Positions 33,732 through 41,730 of a stretch of DNA of 64,000 nt are shown here, one piece after another (within the stretch, counting starts at the first letter, position 1; each line of letters opens with the position of its first letter). Position numbers and translations under genes: made by a program. The stretch lies in NCBI RefSeq assembly GCF_002814095.1, contig NZ_CP021913.1, forward strand, positions 2,576,001 through 2,640,000. The letters run 5' to 3'. Origin of the DNA: Sagittula sp. P11 (GTDB lineage Bacteria > Pseudomonadota > Alphaproteobacteria > Rhodobacterales > Rhodobacteraceae). Under the pieces are notes generated by a model that saw nothing but the letters and a program-made list of their open reading frames with translations, ran no database searches and was not told the origin of the DNA.

Positions 33732-34918
33732 GCCTCCACCTCATCCATCGGCCAGCAGTTCAGCCGCGAGAGTTCGCAGCGCATGCGCCGCAACCAAGGG
33801 GACCACGCCGTTGCCACAGAGGCGAAGCCGGTCCACCCGGTGGGCCAGCCCATCAGCGCCTCGACGAACAGCGGGTTCAAGGTCCGGCGCGCATCGGAGG
33901 TATCGCCCCCAGCCATCGGCGTCACCAGGACCTGGCGGCCAAGCAGGCCGTTCACCGGGGTGTTCGCCAATGTCGTCGCCCCATCCTTGTGATCCCGCGC
34001 CGTCGGCGTCATCCACATCTGACTGGCATGGGTGAGGTCCGCTGTCCGACGGTTGCCTGCACTCGGCTTGTTGCCGTCCGTTGCCATCGGCGTCGGCCAA
34101 TCCCGCGCCATCCGGTCCAGACCCTTCTCGTCGCGCCTGTCGCCGCCCCGGCTCCGAAAGCAGTCGATCTGCGGCGTCGGCCACAGCGCAGCCGTCGTCG
34201 CGAGGTTCATCCCGTGCTGGCCTGCTTCCTGCGAGGGCGTCGGTTTCGTCTGCCGGTTCTCGTTGGCGCTGGCCCTCGGAGTCGGCCAGAGCCGCAGCAG
34301 TTCCGTCCGGTTCCCGCCACTCGAACGGGTGCCAGAGCAGGCGCGCGGGGTCGGCCACGTCGTCCCCCTCGCGGATGGCGAGGATGAAGAGCCGCTCGCG
34401 CTTGTGGGGCGCGCCGACTTTCGCTGCCGTAAAGAGGCCTGCCGCAAGGCGGTAGCCCATTTCGACCAGTCCTGCGGCGACTTCGGGGAAGCCGAGGCGG
34501 AGATGATGGGCGACATTCTCGAGGAAGACGAAGGGCGGCTCGACCTCGCCGATGATGCGGGCGACATGCGGCCAGAGGTGTCGCGGGTCGTCCGCGCCCC
34601 GGCGCTTGCCTGCGACGGAGAACGGCTGGCACGGATAGCCCGCAGTGATGATGTCCACCGCGCCGCGCCACGGGCGGCCGTCGAAGGTTCCAACGTCGTC
34701 CCAGACAACAGCCCGATCCAGGGACGAGTCTTCCATCCGCGCCACGAGAGTGGCTGCGGCGTAGGTTTCCCGTTCGACATGGCCCACAGTTCGATATCCG
34801 GGCAAGGCGATGGTGAGCCCGAGGTCGAGACCGCCCGCGCCGGAGCAGAGGGAGAGGCCGAACAGGCATGCGTCTCCGGCCCCGGAAGCGCCTCCGGAGG
34901 AAGGTAGAGCCAGGTCAT
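33728..34918 (-). CDS. Overlapping +1-frame ORF with repeated W-P-T-P motifs
   Basis: A 396-codon frame that starts (ATGACC, MTWLYLPPE) four bases after the methyltransferase ATG and stops 13 bases beyond it, in an ATGA overlap with the next gene. It contains LWPTPRAS, LWPTPQID, DWPTPMAT, MWMTPTAR and then LNPLFVEALMGWPTGWT, a pattern I associate with the target-recognition part of phage cytosine methyltransferases. In the C-terminal third its codons end mostly in G or C, more so than the methyltransferase frame. Whether it is a separate protein, the real C-terminal part after a frameshift, or an overprint is unresolved. Confidence 0.4.
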   Translation of the reverse strand: MTWLYLPPEALPGPETHACSASPSAPARAVSTSGSPSPCPDIELWAMSNGKPTPQPLSWRGWKTRPWIGLLSGTTLEPSTAARGAARWTSSLRAIRASRSPSQASAGARTTRDTSGRMSPASSARSSRPSSSSRMSPIISASASPKSPQDWSKWATALRQASLRQRKSARPTSASGSSSSPSARGTTWPTPRACSGTRSSGGNRTELLRLWPTPRASANENRQTKPTPSQEAGQHGMNLATTAALWPTPQIDCFRSRGGDRRDEKGLDRMARDWPTPMATDGNKPSAGNRRTADLTHASQMWMTPTARDHKDGATTLANTPVNGLLGRQVLVTPMAGGDTSDARRTLNPLFVEALMGWPTGWTGFASVATAWSPWLRRMRCELSRLNCWPMDEVEA

Positions 34919-34922
34919 GCAT
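33741..34922 (-). CDS. C5-cytosine DNA methyltransferase
   Basis: A 393-residue protein. Motif I (FGLSLCSGAGGLDLG, residues 21-35), motif IV with catalytic Cys98 (GYPCQPFS), motif VI ENV (135-137), motif VIII RERLFI (175-180) and a motif X-like LCGNGVVPLVAAHAL near the end are all in this frame. It should methylate phage DNA, probably against host restriction. Between motif VIII and X the frame reads repetitive DADG-type sequence with poor third-position GC, while the +1 frame there has strong coding character. The true product may combine the two frames. Confidence 0.82.
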   Translation of the reverse strand: MHDLALPSSGGASGAGDACLFGLSLCSGAGGLDLGLTIALPGYRTVGHVERETYAAATLVARMEDSSLDRAVVWDDVGTFDGRPWRGAVDIITAGYPCQPFSVAGKRRGADDPRHLWPHVARIIGEVEPPFVFLENVAHHLRLGFPEVAAGLVEMGYRLAAGLFTAAKVGAPHKRERLFILAIREGDDVADPARLLWHPFEWREPDGTAAALADSEGQRQREPADETDALAGSRPARDEPRDDGCAVADAADRLLSEPGRRQARREGSGPDGAGLADADGNGRQQAECRQPSDSGPHPCQSDVDDADGAGSQGWGDDIGEHPGERPAWPPGPGDADGWGRYLRCAPDLEPAVRRGADGLAHRVDRLRLCGNGVVPLVAAHALRTLAAELLADG

Positions 34923-34923
34923 G

Positions 34924-36300
34924 TCACGCGGCGGTCTTGCGCTTTCGCGCGGGTTCAGGGGCGGCGTCCGTGTCCGGCGTATCGGCCGTGGGTTCGGCGT
35001 CGTCGCCCAGCCGCTCGGTTTTCACCTCGGCGAAGGTCCGACCATCGCCGTCGAGGATCGCGTCGCGGCCGGTCTCGACCTGCCAGCGTTCGATGGCGAC
35101 GTCGACATAGGCCGGGCTGATCTCCATCGCGAACACACGACGGCCGTTGGCTTCGCCCGCCATGATCTGCGAGCCCGAGCCCGAGAACGGCTCGTAGCAG
35201 AGGCCGCCCCGAGCGACGTGCTGGCGCATCGGGATCCCGAAGGCGTCGAGCGGTTTTGGCGTCGGATGGTCGGGACGGTCGTCCTTGGCGAAGCTCGGCA
35301 GCGCCCATGTCGATGGCAGGGTTTCTTCGGCCACCTTCGGCGGGCGGTTCGGGCGGCGCCAGCCCATGAAGCAGGGCTCGTGCTTCCAGAGGTAGTGGGA
35401 CCGGGTCAGAACCCCGCGGTCCTTCACCCAGATGATCTGTTGGTGGACGAAGGCGCCCGCCTTTTCCCAGCAGGCTTCCAGCATCGCCTGGCGGCGCGAG
35501 GCGTGCCAGCAATACCAGGCGGCATCGTCGGCGATGGCCTCGGCGACCGCCGCAGCGATGAAGCCGTCGTAGAGTTCCGCTCCCTGCGAACTGTCGTCCC
35601 AGGTCGTGCCATAGGATGCGGACCAATCCTTGTTGCGGGTCGGATGGTTCGAGCCATCGTAATCGACGAGATACGGCGGGTCGGTCGCGAACAGGATCGC
35701 CCGCTCGCCATTCATCAGGCGGCGCACATCGGAAACGCTGGTGCTGTCACCGCAGAGCAGACGGTGGTCGCCGAGGATCCAGAGATCGCCAATGCGCGAT
35801 GCCGGGTTGCGCGGTGGCTCGGGGATGGTCACCGGCGGCACGGAGCCCCCGGCGCCACCTTCTTCCCCGTCCCCCTCCGGCAAGAAGGCCAGCAGCTTGT
35901 CCAATTCGCCGTCGGAGAACCCGACCAGCGACAGGTCGAAATCCTCGGCCAGCAGGTCGTTCAGTTCTGCCGACAGCAGCGCCTCGTCCCAGGTGCCGAG
36001 TTCGGTCAGCTTGTTGTCCGCGATGCGGTATGCCCGCCGTTGCGCCTCGGTGAGGTGACCCAGCACGATCACCGGCGCTTCGGTCAGCCCCAGCTGCGTC
36101 GCGGCCAGCACGCGCCCGTGCCCGGCGATCAGTTCGCCGTCCTCGGCGACGAGGCATGGCACCGTCCAGCCGAACTCGGCCATGCTGGCGGCGATCTTGG
36201 CGACCTGGTCCGCGCCATGCCCCTTCGCGTTCTTCGCGTAGGGCTGGAGGCGCGACAGCGGCCAAGTCTCGATCGCGTCCGAGGCGAAGCTCAGCATCAT
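34924..36300 (-). CDS. ParB-like / N6-adenine DNA methyltransferase fusion
   Basis: A 458-residue protein. The N-terminal ~110 residues are a ParB/sulfiredoxin-like domain (RLQPYAKNAKGHG..., LIAGHGRVLAATQLG). The methylase domain follows with the catalytic DPPY (FATDPPYLVDYDG) and C-terminal SAM motif YEPFSGSGSQIMAGE, an order typical of beta-class enzymes. The start is placed at ATG 36300; the frame is open to 36420 but that part is not conserved in character. Its stop is one base before the cytosine methyltransferase ATG. Confidence 0.9.
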   Translation of the reverse strand: MMLSFASDAIETWPLSRLQPYAKNAKGHGADQVAKIAASMAEFGWTVPCLVAEDGELIAGHGRVLAATQLGLTEAPVIVLGHLTEAQRRAYRIADNKLTELGTWDEALLSAELNDLLAEDFDLSLVGFSDGELDKLLAFLPEGDGEEGGAGGSVPPVTIPEPPRNPASRIGDLWILGDHRLLCGDSTSVSDVRRLMNGERAILFATDPPYLVDYDGSNHPTRNKDWSASYGTTWDDSSQGAELYDGFIAAAVAEAIADDAAWYCWHASRRQAMLEACWEKAGAFVHQQIIWVKDRGVLTRSHYLWKHEPCFMGWRRPNRPPKVAEETLPSTWALPSFAKDDRPDHPTPKPLDAFGIPMRQHVARGGLCYEPFSGSGSQIMAGEANGRRVFAMEISPAYVDVAIERWQVETGRDAILDGDGRTFAEVKTERLGDDAEPTADTPDTDAAPEPARKRKTAA

Positions 36301-36716
36301 GGTGGGCAAGGTTCCTCGGTCGGGTGGATACCGGTGGCTTCCGGACTCCGGATGCCGGGCTGGACTCCACACGGGGTCCAGCGGCAACCAGCGGTGTCCG
36401 GTCGTAAGGCCAGCGTTCATTGGTGTTTGCGCGGGGCGCGCGTGGGTCCGGCTTCCGGGTGGCTTCCCAAAAATCCGGCCCTGTCGCTGGCGATGTTCCG
36501 CGCTTCGCCCGCCAGCATACGAAAACGCCCAGGAAGGAACCGGAAACTGCCATGGGGTGGACCCCGGCCGGACCCTCGCCGGATGCCGGGGTCCAGAAGG
36601 TCCCCGTCAACGCAAAGGGGAGAGCGAGCTTTCCAGCGCACTCTCCCCATCTTGCCTTCGGAATAGCATGGATCTGTTGCAGATGTCGAAGGAAAAAGTG
36701 TTGCAACACATTGGAG
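36301..36716. other. Non-coding stretch with one hairpin
   Basis: About 0.4 kb in front of the methyltransferase genes. I see no convincing gene. GGGGAGAG (36617-36624) pairs with CTCTCCCC (36641-36648); read leftward it is followed by TTTGCGTT, so it may end transcription of the DUF6362 gene. The remainder probably carries the methyltransferase promoter. Confidence 0.5.
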
Positions 36717-37097
36717 TCACTGCGCATTCAGCCGTGCAGCAATCTTCGTCAGCGCCAGTTGCCAGCGACGCCACGCCGTCGTGCGGTCGCAGCCCAGCTC
36801 CCCGCTGATCTGCTTCCACGGCACACGGGCTGCGCGCGACCAGACCAGCTTGCGCTCCGCCTCCTCGATCCAGAGCACCCAGTCGAAGGTCTGCTCGAGC
36901 CGGGTGATCGCGGCGGCCGAGGGCCAGACCCGCATCGGCTGCGGCTCCATCGCCGCGATCTCGCGGCTGGTCCGCACGATGTCGGGCCAGGTGTTGAAAT
37001 AGCCCTGCGCCTTCACCGGCGGCAGCTTGCGCAGGGTGCGGAACGCCTCCTCGAAATGATCGGCGACGCACTCTGCGGTCCATTCGCGATCAGCCAT
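36717..37097 (-). CDS. DUF6362 phage protein
   Basis: A 126-residue protein: LPPVKAQGYFNTWPDIVRTSREIAAM, then WPSAAAITRLEQTFDWVLWIEEAERKLVWSRA, then a helix-turn-helix-like WKQISGELGCDRTTAWRRWQLAL. This is the DUF6362 pattern of rhodobacterial phages, likely a DNA-binding accessory protein. It overlaps the preceding small gene by eight bases. Confidence 0.82.
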   Translation of the reverse strand: MADREWTAECVADHFEEAFRTLRKLPPVKAQGYFNTWPDIVRTSREIAAMEPQPMRVWPSAAAITRLEQTFDWVLWIEEAERKLVWSRAARVPWKQISGELGCDRTTAWRRWQLALTKIAARLNAQ

Positions 37098-37290
37098 GAC
37101 GCACCTCCCTGTCAGAGGGGCGCGGTCCGTAGAGCTTCTCACCAAGCTGGCGGACCAGTTCACGCTCGGGCCAGGTGAGGCGGTCGTCATCGGCGGAGAC
37201 CGCGAGGACGCCCTGTTCCTGCCAGCCCTCGCGCTTTACCTGTTCGGGATCCCGGCGTCGGCCGCCGTAGCCATGGGGGTGCCATCTCAT
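37090..37290 (-). CDS. Small phage protein of unknown function
   Basis: A 66-residue charged protein (MRWHPHGYGGRRRDPEQVKREGWQEQGVLAVSADDDRLTWPERELVRQLGEKLYG). Its ATG overlaps the RuvC-like gene's stop and its end overlaps the DUF6362 start, which supports translation. The family is not recognised. Confidence 0.65.
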   Translation of the reverse strand: MRWHPHGYGGRRRDPEQVKREGWQEQGVLAVSADDDRLTWPERELVRQLGEKLYGPRPSDREVRHG

Positions 37291-37826
37291 GCGACACCTC
37301 CCTTCGTCTCGATCGCCCAGAGCAGGATGGCGATGGCGTCGGCCTCGTTGTCATCGGCGGGGCTGAAGCCCCGGGCGCGGACGGCGGCGACCATGGCGGC
37401 CTTGCCTGCGTTGCCCTTGCCTGCGGCGTGACGCTTGATCGTGCCGACCGGGACGCCCTCGTAGGGCACGCCCCGCAGCTCTGCCCATGCGGTCAGTGTG
37501 GCCATGAGCCCGCCGTAGATGTGACTCGCGTCGGTGCCCGCGTGGCGGCGGACTTCCTCGAACCAGATCGCCGCGACCGGCCCGGAGAGCCGGTCGATCT
37601 CGGTCAGCCAGTTGGTGAAGCGCAGGTAGCGCATGCCGCCGCCGTCGAAGCGGCCGGGGCGCAGCGAGACGGTGCCGCTGGTGATCAGACCGTCATGGCC
37701 GCGGATTGCCCACCCGGTCGAAGTACCGAGGTCGAGCGCGAGGATGCAGCGGTTGCGGGGGGTGTCGAGCGGCAGCGATTCAAACCTTGCGCCGTCGCAA
37801 TTGGGGATCAGAGTCGGCTGAGCCAT
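37287..37826 (-). CDS. RuvC-like Holliday junction resolvase
   Basis: A 179-residue RNase H-fold protein. Acidic catalytic positions are visible: Asp32 (LALDLGTSTGWA), Glu90 (AIWFEEVRRH), and Asp159/Asp163 (PADDNEADAIAI). KRHAAGKGNAGKAAMVAAV also fits RuvC. It should process branched phage DNA before packaging. The ATG at 37826 has AAGGAGACC upstream and heads a three-gene overlap group. Confidence 0.78.
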   Translation of the reverse strand: MAQPTLIPNCDGARFESLPLDTPRNRCILALDLGTSTGWAIRGHDGLITSGTVSLRPGRFDGGGMRYLRFTNWLTEIDRLSGPVAAIWFEEVRRHAGTDASHIYGGLMATLTAWAELRGVPYEGVPVGTIKRHAAGKGNAGKAAMVAAVRARGFSPADDNEADAIAILLWAIETKGGVA

Positions 37827-38166
37827 GATGGGTCTCCTTTGCCGGTGGCCTGTGGCGGCGGAAGACGACGGCGGTCTGGTGCTTGGCGGTACGGGGCCGC
37901 CGTCGTCGGATCGGGAAGCACAAGGGAGCGTCACGGCGGCGCGCGCGGCTGGCCCGGACGTATGGGAGGAGTGGCCAACCCTGTGGGGTGGCCCTCCCAT
38001 ACGTAGTATGGGGGTTTGACACCTAACTGTTCCGGGGAGGGCAAGTGTCTGAAATCATTGCGGAATAAGACTTCATGAAGTCTTCGGGCATGAGTGAGGG
38101 ACCTAACTCTTATTTGCCCGTAACCCGTTGATTTCGTTGAGTGCACAGTTGGCGCTGTCATATGAG
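37827..38166. promoter_or_regulatory. Intergenic region with several palindromes
   Basis: No gene is supported. AGACTTCATGAAGTCT at 38069-38084 is a perfect 16-bp palindrome; CATATGAGT / ACTCATATG (38159-38167 and 38176-38184) forms a 9-bp inverted repeat at the end of the primase-ATPase gene; GACCTAACTC occurs at 38100-38109 and inverted at 38184-38193. The density of repeats beside replication genes fits an operator cluster or a replication origin. Confidence 0.5.
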
Positions 38167-40168
38167 TCAGGCCTCACTCATATGAGTTAGGTCGTCCTCG
38201 AGCCCCTCCGGGTAGACCCAGACGGCGGGGTTTTCGACCTGCAGGCAGAGCCCGGATTGGGGGCACTTGAAGTGGCTGGGCAGGACCGGACGGGCGCTTG
38301 TGGCGACCTCGCCGGTGTCCGGATCGACCTCCTCGACGGGCGCGCCGAACTGCATGCCCTCGACGCAAAGGTAGCCGAACCGCGACCGGGTGACGGGGAA
38401 GCCGAACCCCGAGGGGTCGCGCAGGAACTTCACGAAGCCCTTGGTCGCCAGCACGCTGAGGCGCTCGCGGATCGTGTGCTTGCTGCCCAGACCTCCCCGG
38501 TTCTCGAAGGTCTCGGCGAACTGCATGGCGGTGTAGAGGCGCTCGCTCGCAGCCTCATCCAGCAGCATGCCGAGGATGACATCGTGCTTGCGCAGCCGTT
38601 CGGCATCGAGCTTGGCGCCGACCTCCTTGCGCACCAGGCGCTCGTTCAGCGGGTTCAACTCGACCCACTCGCCCTTCACCTTGTCGATCAGCTTGCCGGG
38701 CAGCGCGGGGCCGTTCCGAAGCTCGATCTCCAGCCTGCGGACACTGCTGTCCTCGTCGGGCCGGCGCATGAGCAGCCCCGAGGTGTAGAAGCCGCGCAGC
38801 GCGCTGGCGCCGGAGAGCGCGAGGAAGGGATCGTCCTTGACCTGATGCTTGCTGGCCTTGCGGGTATGGTGGGCGAGGATGACGCCCGCGTCCGGATTGA
38901 CCGCCTCGCGCAGGAGCTCGACCCGGTCCTTCAGGAAGAACATCATGGCGCTGTTGTCGTTTTCGCCGCCGCCCTCGGGGCCACCGTCGAAGAGGTTGCG
39001 GATCGGGTCGATGACGATGATGTCGGGCGGCGCGTTGGAGAATGCGGCCCGGATTGCCTCGGCCACGCGGGCGACACCCTCCGCGTCGAGCAGCAGCTTC
39101 AGTTTCGGCGTGGCGACGAAGGTGTCGCGCGCGGCGGCGATCACGGTGGCGGGCAGCGCGATCTGCTGCATGCGCTCGCGCAGGTAGTGATACTGGATCT
39201 CGGCTTGAAGGTAGAACACGCGCAGCGGCCGGGGCGGCGTGAAGCCGAGGAACGGCACGCCAGCCCGCGAAGGGGTCGAGGCGGCCCTCGTGGACGAGGC
39301 GTACGTAATGGCCGATGGCGGCGCTGGCCCCCTGGAAGCGGGACCAGTCATCAACCGCGCCCTCGCGCACCGGCGTTGTGAGCACAGCGTCGATGCCGGG
39401 CTTCGCGGTCGGCGCGGCAACATCGCTGGCGAAGCCCACGCCGGGCAGCGGCGGCATCTCTGCGACCTTTTCGGCGAAATCCGAAAGATCCAGCTCGACG
39501 TCGCGATGCTCGCGGATCTGCACGAGGCGTTGATGGCCGTGCTTGTGATAGACCGTGCCGGGCACCCGGATCGGCTGGTGCGCCGAGCGGAAATGCGTGT
39601 CGCCGCCGACCTTCACGGCGATCTCACCGCGCAGGCGGCAGAGGGTGGCCAGATCCTCACCTTCGACGGGTTCGGTCAGTTTCCACCAGACATGGAGCTT
39701 GGCCGCGCCCTCTGGCGTGCGCCCGCCGCTTTCGATGATGAGGGTCGGCGCGCCGAGGTGGCGGGTGACATGGTCCAGCTTGGCCGGGATATCGCCTGCG
39801 TCGAGATCGACGACGATAGCCTGCATCTGCAGCACATCGGCGGCGCGGGCCTGACCCTGCTCGGCGACGGTGCCGGGGATGACATAGACGGCGGCGCCCT
39901 CGCGGTTCGCCCATCCGGCGAAGGTTGCGAGTTTCTCGGGCGCAGTGTCGTCGGCCGGGATCCAGATGTTGTGCGGCTTGCCGTCTCGGCCCTGACCCTT
40001 GTCGACGAAGCCGCGGAGCGGGATCAGCCCCTCGCACCAGCTGAACACGGTGTCGAGGAAGACGGCGATCTGCTCGGGGTCGGGGTCGCAGCCGAAGGGG
40101 TTCTCGGACGGTGGCCCGTCGTTGAAGTCCATCCACGGGTTGAAGTGCAGGATGCCGTCGTCGCTCAT
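38167..40168 (-). pseudogene. Primase/RepA-type ATPase broken by a frameshifting deletion
   Basis: From ATG 40168 the frame encodes MSDDGILHFNPW... and a primase-like domain (HVWWKLTEPVEGEDLATLCRLRGE, HFRSAHQPIRVPGTVY) as far as GRLDPFAGW near 39260. ATPase homology then resumes in a different frame with VPFLGFTPPRPLRVFYLQAE, Walker B (DIIVIDPIRNLFDG) and VILAHHTRKASKH, and ends at 38167. No Walker A P-loop exists in either frame at the joint, so part of the gene has been lost. The product cannot be a working helicase loader or RepA-type helicase. Confidence 0.75.
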
Positions 40169-40932
40169 GCGGGAAGCCTCCAGCAGCGCTCGGACCACGG
40201 GCAGAAGCGGCATTCGAAGAAGTCGGGCGTGGTGGCGACGCGCGGCAGAAGCTCGGCCGCGTCGGTCGCCTGCAGGATCCGCACGCCCCGGTCGGACATG
40301 CGCTGCGCGAGATCGGCGTCGAAGGGCACCAGTTCGTGGTGCATCTCGGCCGTGTCCTTGTTGATCGCGGTAAACACGGCGGGCGCGGCCGAGATGCCGG
40401 GGACCGTCCCTTCCATGTAGGCTTGATAGACCGCGATCTGCGCGGCGTAGACCGGCTTCGACTTGGTCACGCCATCCTTGACGCAGGCCCGCCAGTTCTT
40501 GGCGTTCATCGTCTTGCATTCCCAGAGCGCGGGAACGGCAAGCCCGAAGCCCTCAGGGCCCGCGGCGACGATGCCATCGACATGGCCCCGGATGCGCCCG
40601 CCCGCGACCGAGAAGCCGAACTGGCCGCCATCGGGCCGGTTGCCCTTCCGGGTGTATAGATCGAAGCCCGCGCCGCGCAGCCAGGCGACCGCCAGATCCT
40701 CGAGCGCATGGCCGATGGCGAAGATCCGCAGCGACTGGCCGCTGAAATCCTGGCCCTCGTCCTTCGGCGTCGCCGTAAACTCGAACTGCAGGGCCCGCTC
40801 GCAGGCATGGCCGAGGCGGGATCCGCCCAAGTAGTCGCGGGGCGGCCGCGTGGCCTGATCGGCGGTGAGCGCCTGATCGACGGTGGCGTTCACCCGGTCG
40901 GCGAAGCTGGGGCGGCGGTTATAGTCCAGCAT
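40165..40932 (-). CDS. PD-(D/E)XK exonuclease with Fe-S cysteines (Cas4/RecB-like)
   Basis: A 255-residue nuclease. His75-Glu78 (IGHALED), Asp119 (GHVDG), Glu138 and Lys140 (LWECK) and a downstream QIAVYQAYM helix outline the RecB-type site. Cys44 together with Cys241, Cys244 and Cys250 matches the four-cysteine iron-sulfur arrangement of Cas4/AddB-type nucleases. It probably resects DNA ends for the Sak4-like annealing system. ATG 40932 has GGAGG upstream; the end overlaps the next gene by four bases. Confidence 0.82.
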   Translation of the reverse strand: MLDYNRRPSFADRVNATVDQALTADQATRPPRDYLGGSRLGHACERALQFEFTATPKDEGQDFSGQSLRIFAIGHALEDLAVAWLRGAGFDLYTRKGNRPDGGQFGFSVAGGRIRGHVDGIVAAGPEGFGLAVPALWECKTMNAKNWRACVKDGVTKSKPVYAAQIAVYQAYMEGTVPGISAAPAVFTAINKDTAEMHHELVPFDADLAQRMSDRGVRILQATDAAELLPRVATTPDFFECRFCPWSERCWRLPA

Positions 40933-41320
40933 GTTGGCCTCCCTCGTAGCTGCGGTGGGCGAGCCCGTGGCAGGTCGAGCAGAGCCATTCGACCGAGAGC
41001 GGCGCGTCATAGTCGTGGTGATGCGCTTCGAGGTCGGTCACGCAGCCACATCGCTGACACCAGACCGGCACGACTATCCGACAAGCCTTGACGGCACGCC
41101 TGACGATGCTGTGGGCCCGATATTTCTCGGCGTGGCGCAGGCGATAGCGACGCTGCGCCTCCCGATGCTTCTCGGGGTTCCTGAATTTCTGCGCGTAGGC
41201 GCGCTGGTATTCCCGGCGGCAGTCGCGGCACCAGGTCTGCCGACCATCGGGACTGAGCCGTCGGCGTCCGAACTCGCAGACGTCCTTCTCGACGCCGCAT
41301 TTCGTGCAGAGCTTGGTCAA
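40919..41320 (-). CDS. HNH-type zinc protein
   Basis: A 133-residue protein with an N-terminal C-x2-C (CTKCG) and C-x2-C (WCRDC) ribbon, a basic helix, then CQRCGCVTDLEAHHHDYDAPLSVEWLCSTCH, an HNH-like His-rich site with paired cysteines. It is likely a phage HNH endonuclease involved in packaging or recombination. The start is TTG 41320, overlapping the DUF6511 stop. Confidence 0.72.
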   Translation of the reverse strand: MTKLCTKCGVEKDVCEFGRRRLSPDGRQTWCRDCRREYQRAYAQKFRNPEKHREAQRRYRLRHAEKYRAHSIVRRAVKACRIVVPVWCQRCGCVTDLEAHHHDYDAPLSVEWLCSTCHGLAHRSYEGGQHAGL

Positions 41321-41727
41321 AACGGCACCTCCGGCGTCTGCGCCCGGGCGATGTCGGATATGGCCTCGCGGAAACCCTCGACGGCTTCCTCGATCAGCGC
41401 GCGCACCTGCGCCTCGGTCAGATCCGCAAGCGGGGTGGCCCAGCCGATCTCGTCCATCAGCAGCGCCACGCGCTTCATGGTGGCGGTGATCGCGGCGCGC
41501 TCTTCCTCGGTCAGGTCAACCATGGCGAAACGCTCCCTGGCCAAGCGCGTCCAGAAGGACTGGCAGGGCATCGAGCAGAACCAGACCGATGGCCGGCGCC
41601 GCTTCGACCGGTGCGGATCGAACCAGCCAAAACCACGGGTGGGTTGCCGGCAGACAGCACAGAGCGTCCCACGCGGATGCCAGAGCCGCCGCCGGTCCTC
41701 GGCGGTGATGGGTGTGGATGTGGGCAT
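41317..41727 (-). CDS. DUF6511 phage protein
   Basis: A 136-residue protein with paired cysteines (LCAVCRQP and FCSMPCQSFWTRL) followed by a helical C-terminal region, the DUF6511 pattern. Three bases follow the helicase stop. Function unknown; zinc binding is likely. Confidence 0.75.
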   Translation of the reverse strand: MPTSTPITAEDRRRLWHPRGTLCAVCRQPTRGFGWFDPHRSKRRRPSVWFCSMPCQSFWTRLARERFAMVDLTEEERAAITATMKRVALLMDEIGWATPLADLTEAQVRALIEEAVEGFREAISDIARAQTPEVPF

Positions 41728-41730
41728 GGG

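Noticed and set aside
38555-40519. A single 654-codon gene spanning the primase-ATPase region
   Set aside because: After about 39260 this frame becomes an out-of-frame Arg/Ala-rich translation; the ATPase motifs are in another frame, so the locus is treated as a pseudogene.
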